From Aggregatibacter sp. 2125159857 (lineage in GTDB: Bacteria > Pseudomonadota > Gammaproteobacteria > Enterobacterales > Pasteurellaceae): a DNA stretch of 64,000 nt. Positions 30,660 to 40,439 of this stretch are shown piece by piece. The position numbers and the translations under genes were made by a program. The notes beneath the pieces are model-generated. The model had not been told where the DNA came from. It made no database searches and was given only the letters and a program-made list of their open reading frames with translations. Numbering within the stretch: the first letter of the stretch is position 1; each line of letters begins with the position of its first letter. The stretch spans positions 744,001-808,000 of the forward strand of contig NZ_CP072548.1 in NCBI RefSeq assembly GCF_017798005.1. Reading direction: 5' to 3'.

Positions 30660-31733
30660 ATGCAGGATGAAATTGAATTAAAACTGGCGGTAGAAAATAT
30701 TCAGATCGAACAATTCGCCTCGATTTTGGCACAATTTAACGTGATTGCGCATCAAAAAGCCTTCTTGGCGAACACCTATTATGATACGGCTGACGGATAT
30801 TTTACCCGACATAAGATGGGGCTGCGTGTTCGACAAAAAGGCGATGATTATACGTTAACGCTAAAAACCGATGGCAAGGTGTCAGGCGGTTTGCACGTTC
30901 GCCCTGAATATAATGTGGCCTTGCCAAATGCGGAACCCAATTTGGCGGCATTAACGGAACACTATGAATTATCGCTAGAAATAACAGCGCCACTAAACCC
31001 GATTTTTAGCACGGATTTTGAACGTCATATGTGGTTAATTCAAACCACGCCGACGAGCCAAATTGAAGTGGCGGTGGATGTAGGCAAGGTGATTGCCGGT
31101 GAAAAACAGCAGGCCATTAGCGAAATTGAATTTGAAATTAAAGAAGGCGGATTAGCACCTTTTTTTGCCTTTGTGGCGGATTTTCTAAACCATTATCAAG
31201 GCAACGTGCATTTTTATTCCATGAGCAAAGCCAAACGCGGTTATCAACTGGCGCAAGGCTTAATTCCTAAAGCCTCAGATTGGATCGAACGCTGGCGTGG
31301 CTTTTTGCATACGGAAAAATACGCCAAAAAAACATCGGAAAAACTGACCGCACTTTTGCGTTACGAACAAGATTTAATCGAAGAAACGTTGGCATTGGGT
31401 GTGGATTATTTTGCTACCGATTTTATTAAAACTGTTGAGCGTGTCGGTGCCTTTTTTAATTTGGCACATTATTATGACGATAACAAAAATCTCTTAGAAA
31501 CGGCACTCAACGAACAGGTCTCAGCAAATCATCACTACGCGTTGGAAAATGTGTTGACGGAATTAGTCGAGGCCAACGCCCAATTCTTGGCGCAAATTCG
31601 TGAAATTATTCGCTTACATAGCGAAACGAAAGACAATGGGTTAGCAATGCGTAAATTGGTCGATCTCATCCAAACGCCACAGTATGCACAGCGTATGCTT
31701 CATCTGATGACATTAACGCTTGGCGAAGAATAA
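30660..31733 (+). CDS. CYTH-domain protein, probable inorganic triphosphatase
   Basis: The 357-residue protein opens MQDEIELKLAV, the ExExK signature of the CYTH triphosphate tunnel fold, followed by TYYDTADGYFTRHKMGLRVR and the acidic strand ISEIEFEIKEG. Residues from about 210 form a helical region that may be a reduced CHAD domain. The E. coli relative YgiF hydrolyses tripolyphosphate. I start at ATG 30660 after aaagga; the frame is open to 30636. It precedes radA by 9 bp and is probably co-transcribed with it. Confidence 0.88.
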   Translation: MQDEIELKLAVENIQIEQFASILAQFNVIAHQKAFLANTYYDTADGYFTRHKMGLRVRQKGDDYTLTLKTDGKVSGGLHVRPEYNVALPNAEPNLAALTEHYELSLEITAPLNPIFSTDFERHMWLIQTTPTSQIEVAVDVGKVIAGEKQQAISEIEFEIKEGGLAPFFAFVADFLNHYQGNVHFYSMSKAKRGYQLAQGLIPKASDWIERWRGFLHTEKYAKKTSEKLTALLRYEQDLIEETLALGVDYFATDFIKTVERVGAFFNLAHYYDDNKNLLETALNEQVSANHHYALENVLTELVEANAQFLAQIREIIRLHSETKDNGLAMRKLVDLIQTPQYAQRMLHLMTLTLGEE

Positions 31734-31742
31734 GGGGCGATC

Positions 31743-33116
31743 ATGGCAAAAGCAAAAACGGCGTATGTGTGCAACGACTGCGGTGCAGAGTATTCTCGTT
31801 GGCAAGGGCAGTGTTCCGCCTGTAAAGCATGGAACACCATTTCCGAAGTGCGGTTGGTTTCTACGCCAACTAATAAAGCGGATCGTTTTTCCGGTTATGC
31901 CGGTGAAACCCGTGCCAAAATCCAAACCTTAGATCAAATTAGCTTGCAAGAAACGCCGCGTTTTAGTAGCGGTTTTAAAGAATTGGATCGCGTTCTAGGC
32001 GGCGGTGTTGTGCCGGGCAGTGCGATTTTGATCGGTGGGCATCCGGGCGCGGGGAAGAGTACGTTGCTATTACAGGTGATGTGTGATTTGTCGCAAAAAA
32101 TGACCGCACTTTATGTGACTGGTGAGGAGTCTTTGCAACAAGTGGCGATGCGTGCTAAACGCCTCGGGCTGCCGCCGGAAAAACTCCACATGCTGTCAGA
32201 AACCTCTGTGGAACAAATTTGTCATTTGGCGGATCAGTTAAAGCCCCAGATCATTGTTATCGACTCCATTCAAGTCATGCACTTAGCCGATATTCAATCC
32301 TCACCCGGCAGCGTGGCGCAAGTGCGCGAATGTGCTTCTTTTTTAACCCGTTATGCGAAAACCCGTCAGGTCGCGATCGTAATGGTCGGCCATGTGACGA
32401 AAGACGGTACCTTGGCAGGGCCGAAAGTGTTGGAGCACGTTATCGACTGTTCTTTATTATTGGAAGGCGAAGCCGATTCACGCTATCGCACGTTGCGTAG
32501 CCACAAAAATCGCTTCGGCGCCGTGAATGAATTAGGTGTGTTTGCCATGACGGAGCAAGGGCTGAGAGAGGTAAAAAATCCATCAGCGATTTTTTTAAGT
32601 CGTGGTGATGAGCAGACCTCAGGCAGTTCGGTCATGGTGCTATGGGAAGGTACTCGACCGTTGTTGGTGGAAATTCAAGCCTTGGTGGATCATTCCATGC
32701 TTGCTAATCCGCGCCGTGTTGCGGTGGGACTAGAACAAAACCGCCTTGCCTTATTGCTTGCCGTGCTCCACCGCCATGGTGGCGTACAAATGGGGGATCA
32801 GGATGTTTTCGTCAATGTCGTCGGTGGAGTCAAAGTCACGGAAACCGGTGCGGATTTAGCCCTGCTCTTAGCGCTGATTTCTAGCTTCCGCAATCGCCCA
32901 TTGCCACCGGATTTGGTCGTTTTCGGCGAAGTGGGGTTAGCCGGTGAAATTCGCCCGGTGCCAAGCGGACAAGAACGTATCAGCGAAGCGGCGAAACACG
33001 GTTTCAAACGTGCCATTGTACCCTTTGCCAATAAACCGAAAAGTGCGGTGGAAAATATGGCTGTTTTTACGGTGAAGAAGCTAGGCGATGCAATTGCAGT
33101 GCTAGATAATTTTTAG
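31743..33116 (+). CDS. radA: DNA repair protein RadA
   Basis: RadA (Sms) is a RecA-like branch-migration ATPase acting in recombination and natural transformation. The 457-residue protein has an N-terminal four-cysteine zinc finger (CNDCGAEYSRW, CSAC), Walker A GGHPGAGKST near residue 98, the family-specific motif SHKNRFGAVNE, and a C-terminal Lon-like domain. Three uptake signals lie inside the gene. A terminator hairpin follows about 20 bp after the stop. Confidence 0.97.
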   Translation: MAKAKTAYVCNDCGAEYSRWQGQCSACKAWNTISEVRLVSTPTNKADRFSGYAGETRAKIQTLDQISLQETPRFSSGFKELDRVLGGGVVPGSAILIGGHPGAGKSTLLLQVMCDLSQKMTALYVTGEESLQQVAMRAKRLGLPPEKLHMLSETSVEQICHLADQLKPQIIVIDSIQVMHLADIQSSPGSVAQVRECASFLTRYAKTRQVAIVMVGHVTKDGTLAGPKVLEHVIDCSLLLEGEADSRYRTLRSHKNRFGAVNELGVFAMTEQGLREVKNPSAIFLSRGDEQTSGSSVMVLWEGTRPLLVEIQALVDHSMLANPRRVAVGLEQNRLALLLAVLHRHGGVQMGDQDVFVNVVGGVKVTETGADLALLLALISSFRNRPLPPDLVVFGEVGLAGEIRPVPSGQERISEAAKHGFKRAIVPFANKPKSAVENMAVFTVKKLGDAIAVLDNF

Positions 33117-33136
33117 GAGCGTTTTTTTGATGTATA

Positions 33137-33184
33137 ATAGGACAGGTTTTCGCCTGTCCTATTTTGTTTGGGCCACGCTTTCCT
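33137..33184 (+). terminator. radA terminator, first copy of a duplicated sequence
   Basis: ataggacagg-tttt-cgcctgtcctatttt forms a perfect 10-bp stem with a T run, followed by gggccacgctttcct. A near-identical block recurs at 33319-33364. Confidence 0.85.
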
Positions 33185-33199
33185 ACAAATTTTCAGTTC

Positions 33200-33293
33200 G
33201 TAGCGTGCATCTTGATGCATGACCAAATTACGCACGGAACGTTATTTAACCCTTTTGGGCATTCGCGATTTCGTGCAACAAGTTGCACGCTAC
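33200..33293. repeat. 94-bp palindromic intergenic element, short form, copy 2
   Basis: It has the same ends (gtagcgtgca/tgcacgctac), the same length and the same inner hairpins as the element at 24-117, with a small number of substitutions; one changes the left hairpin arm (atgcat instead of atgcac). It lies between two copies of the radA terminator sequence, in a convergent intergenic region. Confidence 0.88.
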
Positions 33294-33318
33294 AATTCTA
33301 GGTGGGTTTGAGTATGTG

Positions 33319-33364
33319 ATAGGACAGGTATTGCCTGTCCTATTTTGTTTTGGCACGCTTTCCT
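33319..33364. terminator. Second copy of the radA terminator block
   Basis: ataggacagg-tatt-gcctgtcctatttt with the following tggcacgctttcct repeats the block at 33137-33184. The hairpin can act in either direction, also for prc on the other strand. Confidence 0.75.
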
Positions 33365-33412
33365 GCTAATTATTAGCGGAAAGCGTGAAAGTGCGGTCAA
33401 AAACGAAAACGT

Positions 33413-35473
33413 TTAGGGATTTGCCGGCTTGTTGTCAGCGGCCTTAATTGCAGCCTTTTCACCATTGAATTTAACCACATCTACCGCAATGGCTTCCGCT
33501 TCTTTCAAGAAGAAATCCGGCGCTTCATAATCTTTCGGTAAATCGTTAATGTCTTTCAATGGTTTCTTGCCTTCACGCTTAAAGCGAGCATTTAAGTCTT
33601 TCAAACGTTTGTCATCGTCTTTATCATTTTCTGCTTTACGTTTTTCATAATTCAGGGATAAGAATTTACGATCACGGCGTTCATCACGCACGTTTAAATC
33701 CTCGTTTAAGGCGATAAATTCCGGATCTTTTGCCATTCTATCACGATGTCTTTGTGCTAATTCAGAGATGGAATGTCGTGCGTTTGCCACTTCGGCATAA
33801 TTTACCGACGGCATTTTATCCCAAGGTAACGCATTGTCTTCTTTCTCTTCACCATATTCTTTCATATCAATGACATCAGGGAAGGTAATATCCGGTGCGA
33901 CACCTTTTAGCTGCGTGCTTCCACCATTAATTCGGTAGAATTTTTGGATAGTGTATTGCAATAAACCCAATGGCGTTTGATCTAAATCATACACAAAATT
34001 CAATGAGCGGCTTTGTTGTACGGTGCCTTTACCATAAGTGTTTTGACCGATAATGATACCGCGGTTGTAGTCTTGCATTGCCGCGGCAAAAATCTCGGAT
34101 GCGGAGGCACTAAAGCGGTTAATCATCACCAATAGCGGTCCGGAATATTGTTGCGCATTATCCGGATCTTCATGCACACGAATACGTTGATATGCATCAC
34201 GCACTTGTACGACAGGACCATCGCTAATAAACAAACCGCTTAATCCAACGGCTTCTGTTAAGGCACCACCGCCGTTTTCACGCAAATCAACAATTAATGC
34301 AGCGGCATTTTTGCTTTGCATTTCAGTCAGCAGTTTCTTCACATCTTCCGTTAAGCCAAGATAAAAACTTGGGATTTTAATCACAGCGACATTGGTACCA
34401 TCAACTTTTTCAATAGTTAATTTGGCGGCTTGATCTTCAATGCGGATTTTGTCTCGAACCAGTGTGACGATGCGCGATTTTCCGCCTTTCGCCGGTTCGA
34501 CTTCTAAGCGAACTTTAGAGCCTTTTTTGCCTTTAATTTTGTCAACAATGTCTTCTAAACGCCAGCCGACAACATCTTCGATTTCGCCTTTTTCTTGGCC
34601 AACACCAACGATTTTATCCCCGGCTTTGAGTTTTTTGCTGCGAGCCGCCGGCGCGCCCGGCACTAAAGATTTAATACTGGTTTCATCATCTTCTGATTGC
34701 AATGTTGCACCAATCCCCTCTAGAGACAGGTTCATGCTTTCATTAAAGCTTTTTGCCGTGCGTGGTGCTAAATAGCTGGTGTGCGGATCAATTTCACGCG
34801 CAAAGGCATTCAGATAGGTTTGCACCACATCATCTGCTTTAGTTTGTGTGAGACGACGAATGGCTAAATTGTAACGCTTAACTAGTTTTTCTTTAATTTC
34901 CGGCCATTTTTTATCTTTTAATTTCAAATTGATAATGTCGTTTTTAACACGGGCTTCCCACAATTTTTCAGCGTCTGCTTCGGTTTTTGGCCAAGGCGCT
35001 TTTTCACGATCAATTTCAATTTGATCATCACCGGTTAAATCCGGTTCTTTATCTAATAATGACAAGGCATAACGATAACGCTCATAACGGCGTTTCATCA
35101 TTAAATCATACATATCAAAAGCAATGGTTAATGTACCGGCATTTAATTCGTCATCAATTTTCTTGCCGTATTTTTCACGCATTTCATCGATATCGGATTG
35201 CAAAAAAGTCGTACGATTAAAATCGAGCGCCTTAAGATAACGATCAAAAATCTTTTCCGAAAATTCGTCATCAAGTTGAAATTTACGATAATGAGATTGT
35301 GTTAGGCGAGTAGTGGCACGCTTAGTGGCGAACATATTCGCCTCTGAAGGCTGCAAGGTCACGAGATCGCTGGCTTTGAGTTTTGGTTGCACGGCATCTG
35401 CAACACTGATATTAAGAAAAAGCACCCCTAACACAAGTGCGGTCAAATAATTTTTCGTTTTAGTTAATTCCAT
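33413..35473 (-). CDS. prc: Tail-specific periplasmic protease
   Basis: Prc (Tsp) degrades periplasmic proteins with nonpolar C-termini and controls peptidoglycan hydrolases. The 686-residue precursor has a signal peptide (cleavage after ADA, about residue 27), an N-terminal helical domain, a PDZ domain around residues 245-335 (SLEGIGATLQ, KAGDKIVGVGQ), and the S41 protease core. The nucleophile lies in RFSASASEIFAAA (about residue 454) and the catalytic lysine in NTYGKGTVQQ (about residue 480). It follows proQ on the reverse strand, as in E. coli, with a terminator-like hairpin between them. Confidence 0.97.
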   Translation of the reverse strand: MELTKTKNYLTALVLGVLFLNISVADAVQPKLKASDLVTLQPSEANMFATKRATTRLTQSHYRKFQLDDEFSEKIFDRYLKALDFNRTTFLQSDIDEMREKYGKKIDDELNAGTLTIAFDMYDLMMKRRYERYRYALSLLDKEPDLTGDDQIEIDREKAPWPKTEADAEKLWEARVKNDIINLKLKDKKWPEIKEKLVKRYNLAIRRLTQTKADDVVQTYLNAFAREIDPHTSYLAPRTAKSFNESMNLSLEGIGATLQSEDDETSIKSLVPGAPAARSKKLKAGDKIVGVGQEKGEIEDVVGWRLEDIVDKIKGKKGSKVRLEVEPAKGGKSRIVTLVRDKIRIEDQAAKLTIEKVDGTNVAVIKIPSFYLGLTEDVKKLLTEMQSKNAAALIVDLRENGGGALTEAVGLSGLFISDGPVVQVRDAYQRIRVHEDPDNAQQYSGPLLVMINRFSASASEIFAAAMQDYNRGIIIGQNTYGKGTVQQSRSLNFVYDLDQTPLGLLQYTIQKFYRINGGSTQLKGVAPDITFPDVIDMKEYGEEKEDNALPWDKMPSVNYAEVANARHSISELAQRHRDRMAKDPEFIALNEDLNVRDERRDRKFLSLNYEKRKAENDKDDDKRLKDLNARFKREGKKPLKDINDLPKDYEAPDFFLKEAEAIAVDVVKFNGEKAAIKAADNKPANP

Positions 35474-35498
35474 TCAGGCTTTCCTAATAAATACGCAA

Positions 35499-35525
35499 TA
35501 AAAAAAGTTATCCGGCAAGATAACT
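35499..35525 (-). terminator. Terminator-like hairpin between proQ and prc
   Basis: On the reverse strand agttatc-ttgccg-gataact is followed by ttttttatt. The 7-bp stem with a long T run may attenuate transcription from proQ into prc. Confidence 0.65.
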
Positions 35526-35540
35526 CTATTGAAATCTAAA

Positions 35541-36158
35541 CTAGGCAAATAAACGATCAGCGGTGATGTTGATGACGACACCATTATCTAATTCTACACG
35601 GGCGGTTTCATTAGAAAATGCTAACACCACAGCACTTTGCGCACGTTCACTGACTTTTACTTTCACGTGTTGACCTTTTTGGAGTGAGGCCATATCTACA
35701 TTGTTTAGTGTTGCTTTAGGTTTACGGGCAGGTTTTTCGCTTGGTTTGGTGGTACGTTTATGGCGACGTGGTGCGTCTTTTTTCTCAACTTCGCCTTTCG
35801 CAGCTCTTTCTGCCGCACGTTTTTGTGCAACAGCTGCTTTGGCTTCGGCCAATTGTTTTGCGGCGTGTTCAGCGTGTTCTTGCTCCAATTCGCCGGCAGG
35901 ATTTCCGTTTAAATCTACGCGTACAGCGCCGGCGCGACAGCCGTGTAAATAACGCCAATTTGACGTGTATTGGCGTAAGGCTTGGCGTAGTTGGGTTTTG
36001 CTGACGCGCTCATCGTCTTTTAATGCTTCGCTGAGATCTTGAAACAAGCCGATTTTTAATGGTTTTGCTTCGCCTTCGATTGAAAAACAACGCGGAAATT
36101 TTTCCGCTAAATAAGCAATAATTTCTTTGTTATTCGTTAACTTTTGTACTTCGGTCAT
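35541..36158 (-). CDS. proQ: RNA chaperone ProQ
   Basis: ProQ is a FinO-domain RNA-binding protein that binds small RNAs and mRNA 3' ends. The 205-residue protein has the FinO domain at residues 1-115 (LAEKFPRCFSIEGEAKPLKIG, RYTS-type YLHGCRAGAVRVDLNG), a basic, alanine/lysine-rich linker, and a C-terminal Tudor-like domain (KGQHVKVKVSERAQSAVVL). I start at ATG 36158, which has aggat at a workable distance; the in-frame ATG at 36173 lacks a site. Downstream of it lies prc. Confidence 0.95.
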   Translation of the reverse strand: MTEVQKLTNNKEIIAYLAEKFPRCFSIEGEAKPLKIGLFQDLSEALKDDERVSKTQLRQALRQYTSNWRYLHGCRAGAVRVDLNGNPAGELEQEHAEHAAKQLAEAKAAVAQKRAAERAAKGEVEKKDAPRRHKRTTKPSEKPARKPKATLNNVDMASLQKGQHVKVKVSERAQSAVVLAFSNETARVELDNGVVINITADRLFA

Positions 36159-36373
36159 AATGAAATCCTGCATCGATTTTTAAGTAGAGAAACTCGCCAT
36201 AGTTTAGCTCACTTTCAGAAAAAATGACAATTAATAATCGATTTCCGGCTTGATAAATAAAAAAACATGGTTAAAAATGACCGCACTTATTTAGAAAATG
36301 CAGCGAATACATACAAAAGCATGGAAATACAGTGTAGAATACGTTCTCTTTTAGCCCTTGGATCATCTTACTC

Positions 36374-37660
36374 ATGACAGCAACTTCTTCTGTGAATTTT
36401 GCCAACGCGAATTTCTACCGCATCGTCCGTTGTGGTGGTTGTAATGCTGTGGTTAAAATTTCCACCTTGCAACAGGGGCAAAGTGCGGTGTGCCCACGCT
36501 GTCACCATGTTTTGTACACCAGTGGGGGTTGGAGTTTAAAGCGCTGCGCGATCATTGCCATTTCAATATTAATTCTCATGCCTTTTGCATTAACGTATCC
36601 ATTACTTAGCATTGATTTGCTTGGAGAAAAAATCGATGCCTCGGTTTGGTTGGGCGTGTGGAAAATGGCGACCCAAGGATTTTCATATACGGCGTTTTTA
36701 ATTTTTATTTGTGCCGTTTTTATGCCCATTGCTTTTGCATTGTTGGTCATTTTATTGCAGTTATCCAAAATGATGAAAATTCAGCCACGCAATTTGTTAA
36801 TTTCTCTTGGCTATATCAAACCTTGGGTAATGTTTGACGTGTATTTGGTGGCTTTAGGTGTGAGTATTTTTAAAGTGCGCGAATATGCCACGTTACAATT
36901 GGATGTCTATTTAATTGCTTTTGTTTTCACCGCACTTTTAACCACATTACTGTTTATTAAAATTAACCCGACCGAAGTGTGGAACGATTTCTATCCTCAA
37001 AGCAAAGGCGTGAATGAACTCACGAAGGCAGAGGATTTGCGCTATTGTCATGCTTGTCAGTATAGCTTTATTGATCCGTTATCTGATCGTAAGGGGCGAG
37101 ATATCTGTCCTCGCTGTTTGTCACAAATCGACATTCCCCCTTCTATTCGATTGCAACGCACGTGGGCATTATTACTTGCCGGTATTATCATGCTATTCCC
37201 CGCTAATTTATTGCCAATGTCGGTGGTTTATTTAAACGGTGCGCCTAGTGCAGATACGCTGATGTCAGGTGTGATGAGCTTTATGGAAATGGGAAGCTAT
37301 TTCATCGCCTTTATCGTATTTACCGCCAGTATTTTTGTGCCGATTAGCAAAGTCTTGATTATGCTATATTTGCTGATTTGCGTGCATTTTAAGCTCAAAC
37401 ATTCCATTCGTTGGCAAATGCGTTTATTACATCTTGTGCATTTTGTCGGCCGTTGGTCTATGTTGGATTTATTCGTATTAGCATTAATGATGTCCTTGGT
37501 TACTCGCGGACAAATTATTGATTTTTCTGTAGGTACGGCCGCCTTTTATTTCGGTGCTGCCGTATTTTTAACAATGGTTGCAGCGGAACAATTTGACAGC
37601 CGCTTAATTTGGGAAATTTATGACAAACAACAAGCAAAACACCTCCATGCCGGAAACTGA
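36374..37660 (+). CDS. letA: Lipid transport membrane protein LetA (PqiA family)
   Basis: LetA is the inner-membrane partner of LetB. The 428-residue protein has two zinc-ribbon-like domains, with CGGCNAVVK and CPRC near residues 15-40 and CHACQYSF and CPRC near 228-255. Each precedes a block of about four transmembrane helices, the PqiA/LetA (formerly YebS) layout. The gene sits beside proQ and prc, as yebS does in E. coli. Its 3' end overlaps letB by 41 bp. Confidence 0.93.
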   Translation: MTATSSVNFANANFYRIVRCGGCNAVVKISTLQQGQSAVCPRCHHVLYTSGGWSLKRCAIIAISILILMPFALTYPLLSIDLLGEKIDASVWLGVWKMATQGFSYTAFLIFICAVFMPIAFALLVILLQLSKMMKIQPRNLLISLGYIKPWVMFDVYLVALGVSIFKVREYATLQLDVYLIAFVFTALLTTLLFIKINPTEVWNDFYPQSKGVNELTKAEDLRYCHACQYSFIDPLSDRKGRDICPRCLSQIDIPPSIRLQRTWALLLAGIIMLFPANLLPMSVVYLNGAPSADTLMSGVMSFMEMGSYFIAFIVFTASIFVPISKVLIMLYLLICVHFKLKHSIRWQMRLLHLVHFVGRWSMLDLFVLALMMSLVTRGQIIDFSVGTAAFYFGAAVFLTMVAAEQFDSRLIWEIYDKQQAKHLHAGN

Positions 37661-40268
37661 AGTTGTGGCAAAAGTTCGTCAAAGTAAACGAATTTCACCT
37701 TTCTGGTTACTTCCTTTTATCGCTTTATGTATCGGCGCCGTTTTGTTCTTCCAAATTGTTCAAGAACAGGGGATTAGCATTCGAATCACCTTTTCCAGTG
37801 GTGATGGCATTGTTGCGGGGAAAACGCAGATTCGTTATCAAGGATTGCAGATCGGCGTGGTGAAGAAAGTGAATTTCACCAATGACTTGCAGAAAGTGGA
37901 TGTGGTCGCCAATATTTATCCCGAAGCCAAAAGCGTTCTCCGTAAAAACACCAAATTTTGGTTGGTGAAGCCAAGTGCTTCTTTGGCCGGTATTTCTGGT
38001 TTGGATGCGTTAGTCTCCGGTAACTACATTACGTTGCAACCTGGTGATGGGGATTCGGAACATAAATTTGTTGCGGAAACGGAAGGGCCGATTGCCCAAC
38101 TCAATCCCGGTGATTTGTTGATTCATTTGGTTTCGGAAGATTTGGGTTCCATTTCTATTGGCGCATCTATTTATTATAAAAAAATGCCGGTCGGTAAAAT
38201 CTATGACTATCATTTCACGGAAGACGGAAAAAAAGTGGAAATTGATGTGGTCATTGATAAGCCTTATGCCAAATTTGTGAAAAAAGACAGCCGTTTTTGG
38301 AATATTAGCGGCATTAGTGCGAGCCTCGGTGTTTCAGGTTTAAATGTAAACATGGACAGTTTAAATTCCGTGGTTCAAGGCGCGGTTGCTTTTGATTCGC
38401 CAAATGAAAGCGCTAAGGCGGATATGAATGAAAAATATACGCTTTATTCTAATTTACAAGCGGCGAAACGTGGCATCAATATTGATGTCAATATTCCCAA
38501 TACCGCCGGATTGGAAGAAGGTAAAACCCGCGTGTATTACCAAAACATGGAAATCGGTGTCTTGTCGAAATTAAGTGCGGTGGAAGATAACGATGAAATG
38601 CTCAGTGGTTCATTGCTCATTGAGCCGAACTTGGCGGATTTATTTAAGACCGGTTCTAATATTGTGCTACGCGAGAAAAAGCCGGGGCTGGCTGATTTAA
38701 CGAATATCCAAAAGCTACTGCGTGGAAAATATTTTGAAGTCTTGCCGGGGAACGGTGACAGCAAAATGGCGTTTGATGTTACTAAAGAAAGCGAACTGTT
38801 GCTAAAACAGCCTAACACCTTGGTTCTCACGCTCACCGCACCGGAAACTTATGGCGTGAGCGAAGGGCAGCCGTTGATGTATAACAATATCCAAATCGGT
38901 GAAATTGTGGCGCAATATATTGAGACCGATGGCGTGAAATTTAAAGTGGCGATTGCCGGCGAATATCGTCATTTAATTCATGGTGATACCCTCTTTGTCG
39001 CGGCATCGAATTTTGATGTGACTATCGGCATTGATGGTTTACGCTTTGAAGCGGCAACGCCGGAAAAATGGCTGCAAGGCGGTATTCGCGTAATTGCCGG
39101 TAAAACGCAAAGCCATCCGAAAGACACTTATGCGCTTTACAGTGATTTAACCAATGCGGAAGCCGGGATTACCGATTCGCAACCGAAACCGACAATCACT
39201 TTAAACACCACGAATTTGCCGAGTATTAATAAAGGCTCTTTAGTGCTTTATCGTCAGTATGAAGTCGGAAAAATTTTAGACATCCGTCCACAAACACAAA
39301 ACTTTGCGGTGGATGTGTTTATTTATCCGAAATATCAGCATTTGTTAACAGAGAAAAGCGTATTCTGGGTGGAAAGTGCGGCGCAAATTGATATCACGCC
39401 AAAAGGCATTAGTATTCAGGCCGCGCCGGTGGCGCGCTCACTCAAAGGCGCAATCAGTTTTGATAATAGTGGTGGTAAAAATAATCACACCCTTTATCCA
39501 AATGAATTGCGCGCGAAATCAGCCGGTCAACAAATCATATTAACGGCAGAGGATGCCACCAACCTCAGCAAAGGCATGGCATTGCGCTATCTTGGGCTGA
39601 ATATTGGGGAAATTGAGAGTGTTCAACTTGATCAAAAGAGTCACAAAATTATTGCTAAAGCGTTGATTCATCCAAATTACATGACGTTGATTGCTAAGGA
39701 AGGATCACGTTTTAATGTAATTTCACCGAAGATTTCTGCCGGCGGCATTGAGAATATCGATAGCCTGTTGCAACCTTATATTGATGTGGAAGTGGGATCC
39801 GGTAAAACCAAAACCCAATTTGCTCTCAGTCAAGCGGTTAACAATAACATCAAATATACCAACGGTTTACCGCTTGTGCTAGAAACCAATGATGCACTGA
39901 ATATCACAGCAGGATCGCCTATTATGTATCGTGGGGTAGAAGTGGGGACGATTAAAAACCTCGAATTGAATACGTTGGGTGATCGAGTCTTGATCCATGT
40001 GCTTATTGCACCGAAATATCAGCATTTAGTTCGTCAAAATTCTGAGTTTTGGATCGCCTCCGGCTATGACTTTAGCCTGAGTCTTACCGGCGGCGCACAA
40101 TTCAATACTGGCAGCGTACAACAACTGCTGAAAGGCGGAATCTCTTTCTCTACGCCATCAGGCACTGTTGTGCAGGCACAAGCGAAGGCGAATCAGCATT
40201 TCTTGTTGCAAGTAAAACGTCCGACGGATGCACAAAAGTGGAATCAAGGTGCCTTACCGGCTCAATAA
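37620..40268 (+). CDS. letB: Envelope-spanning MCE lipid transport protein LetB
   Basis: The 882-residue protein has one N-terminal membrane anchor (residues 24-45) and seven MCE domains. Each can be recognised by a segment of the form G-x(3-8)-Y-x(3-5)-G, such as GKTQIRYQGLQIGVVKKV, GASIYYKKMPVGKIY and GSPIMYRGVEVGTIKNL. Seven domains identify LetB (YebT), not PqiB, which has three. LetB forms a stacked hydrophobic tunnel between inner and outer membranes. The start ATG lies inside letA, so expression is probably coupled. Confidence 0.95.
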   Translation: MTNNKQNTSMPETEVVAKVRQSKRISPFWLLPFIALCIGAVLFFQIVQEQGISIRITFSSGDGIVAGKTQIRYQGLQIGVVKKVNFTNDLQKVDVVANIYPEAKSVLRKNTKFWLVKPSASLAGISGLDALVSGNYITLQPGDGDSEHKFVAETEGPIAQLNPGDLLIHLVSEDLGSISIGASIYYKKMPVGKIYDYHFTEDGKKVEIDVVIDKPYAKFVKKDSRFWNISGISASLGVSGLNVNMDSLNSVVQGAVAFDSPNESAKADMNEKYTLYSNLQAAKRGINIDVNIPNTAGLEEGKTRVYYQNMEIGVLSKLSAVEDNDEMLSGSLLIEPNLADLFKTGSNIVLREKKPGLADLTNIQKLLRGKYFEVLPGNGDSKMAFDVTKESELLLKQPNTLVLTLTAPETYGVSEGQPLMYNNIQIGEIVAQYIETDGVKFKVAIAGEYRHLIHGDTLFVAASNFDVTIGIDGLRFEAATPEKWLQGGIRVIAGKTQSHPKDTYALYSDLTNAEAGITDSQPKPTITLNTTNLPSINKGSLVLYRQYEVGKILDIRPQTQNFAVDVFIYPKYQHLLTEKSVFWVESAAQIDITPKGISIQAAPVARSLKGAISFDNSGGKNNHTLYPNELRAKSAGQQIILTAEDATNLSKGMALRYLGLNIGEIESVQLDQKSHKIIAKALIHPNYMTLIAKEGSRFNVISPKISAGGIENIDSLLQPYIDVEVGSGKTKTQFALSQAVNNNIKYTNGLPLVLETNDALNITAGSPIMYRGVEVGTIKNLELNTLGDRVLIHVLIAPKYQHLVRQNSEFWIASGYDFSLSLTGGAQFNTGSVQQLLKGGISFSTPSGTVVQAQAKANQHFLLQVKRPTDAQKWNQGALPAQ

Positions 40269-40363
40269 TGTGTAGAAATATCAGCTTTTTGTTAGGTTGT
40301 GTAAATTAAGTAAAAGGTAAGAAAATCGGAAGATTTTTCCCAATTTTCTTTTTATAATGTCCG

Positions 40364-40408
40364 ACCTCTTAGCTAGGAATTAGCTAAGAGGTTTTCTTTT
40401 TTTATTTT
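40364..40408 (+). terminator. Terminator between letB and the BOF-family gene
   Basis: acctcttagcta (40364-40375) pairs perfectly with tagctaagaggt (40381-40392), followed by a long T-rich run. A consensus TATAAT lies just upstream at 40353-40358. Confidence 0.8.
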
Positions 40409-40439
40409 ATTTTTCTTTATTTTTATTTCTGGAGTACTT

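Noticed and set aside
33200..33293. CRISPR-like repeats at the palindromic elements
   Set aside because: Copies are scattered over the window, not regularly spaced, and have no spacers or cas genes.
37620..40268. Naming the MCE protein pqiB
   Set aside because: Seven MCE domains and the proQ-prc neighbourhood fit LetB; PqiB has three MCE domains and is usually followed by pqiC, absent here.
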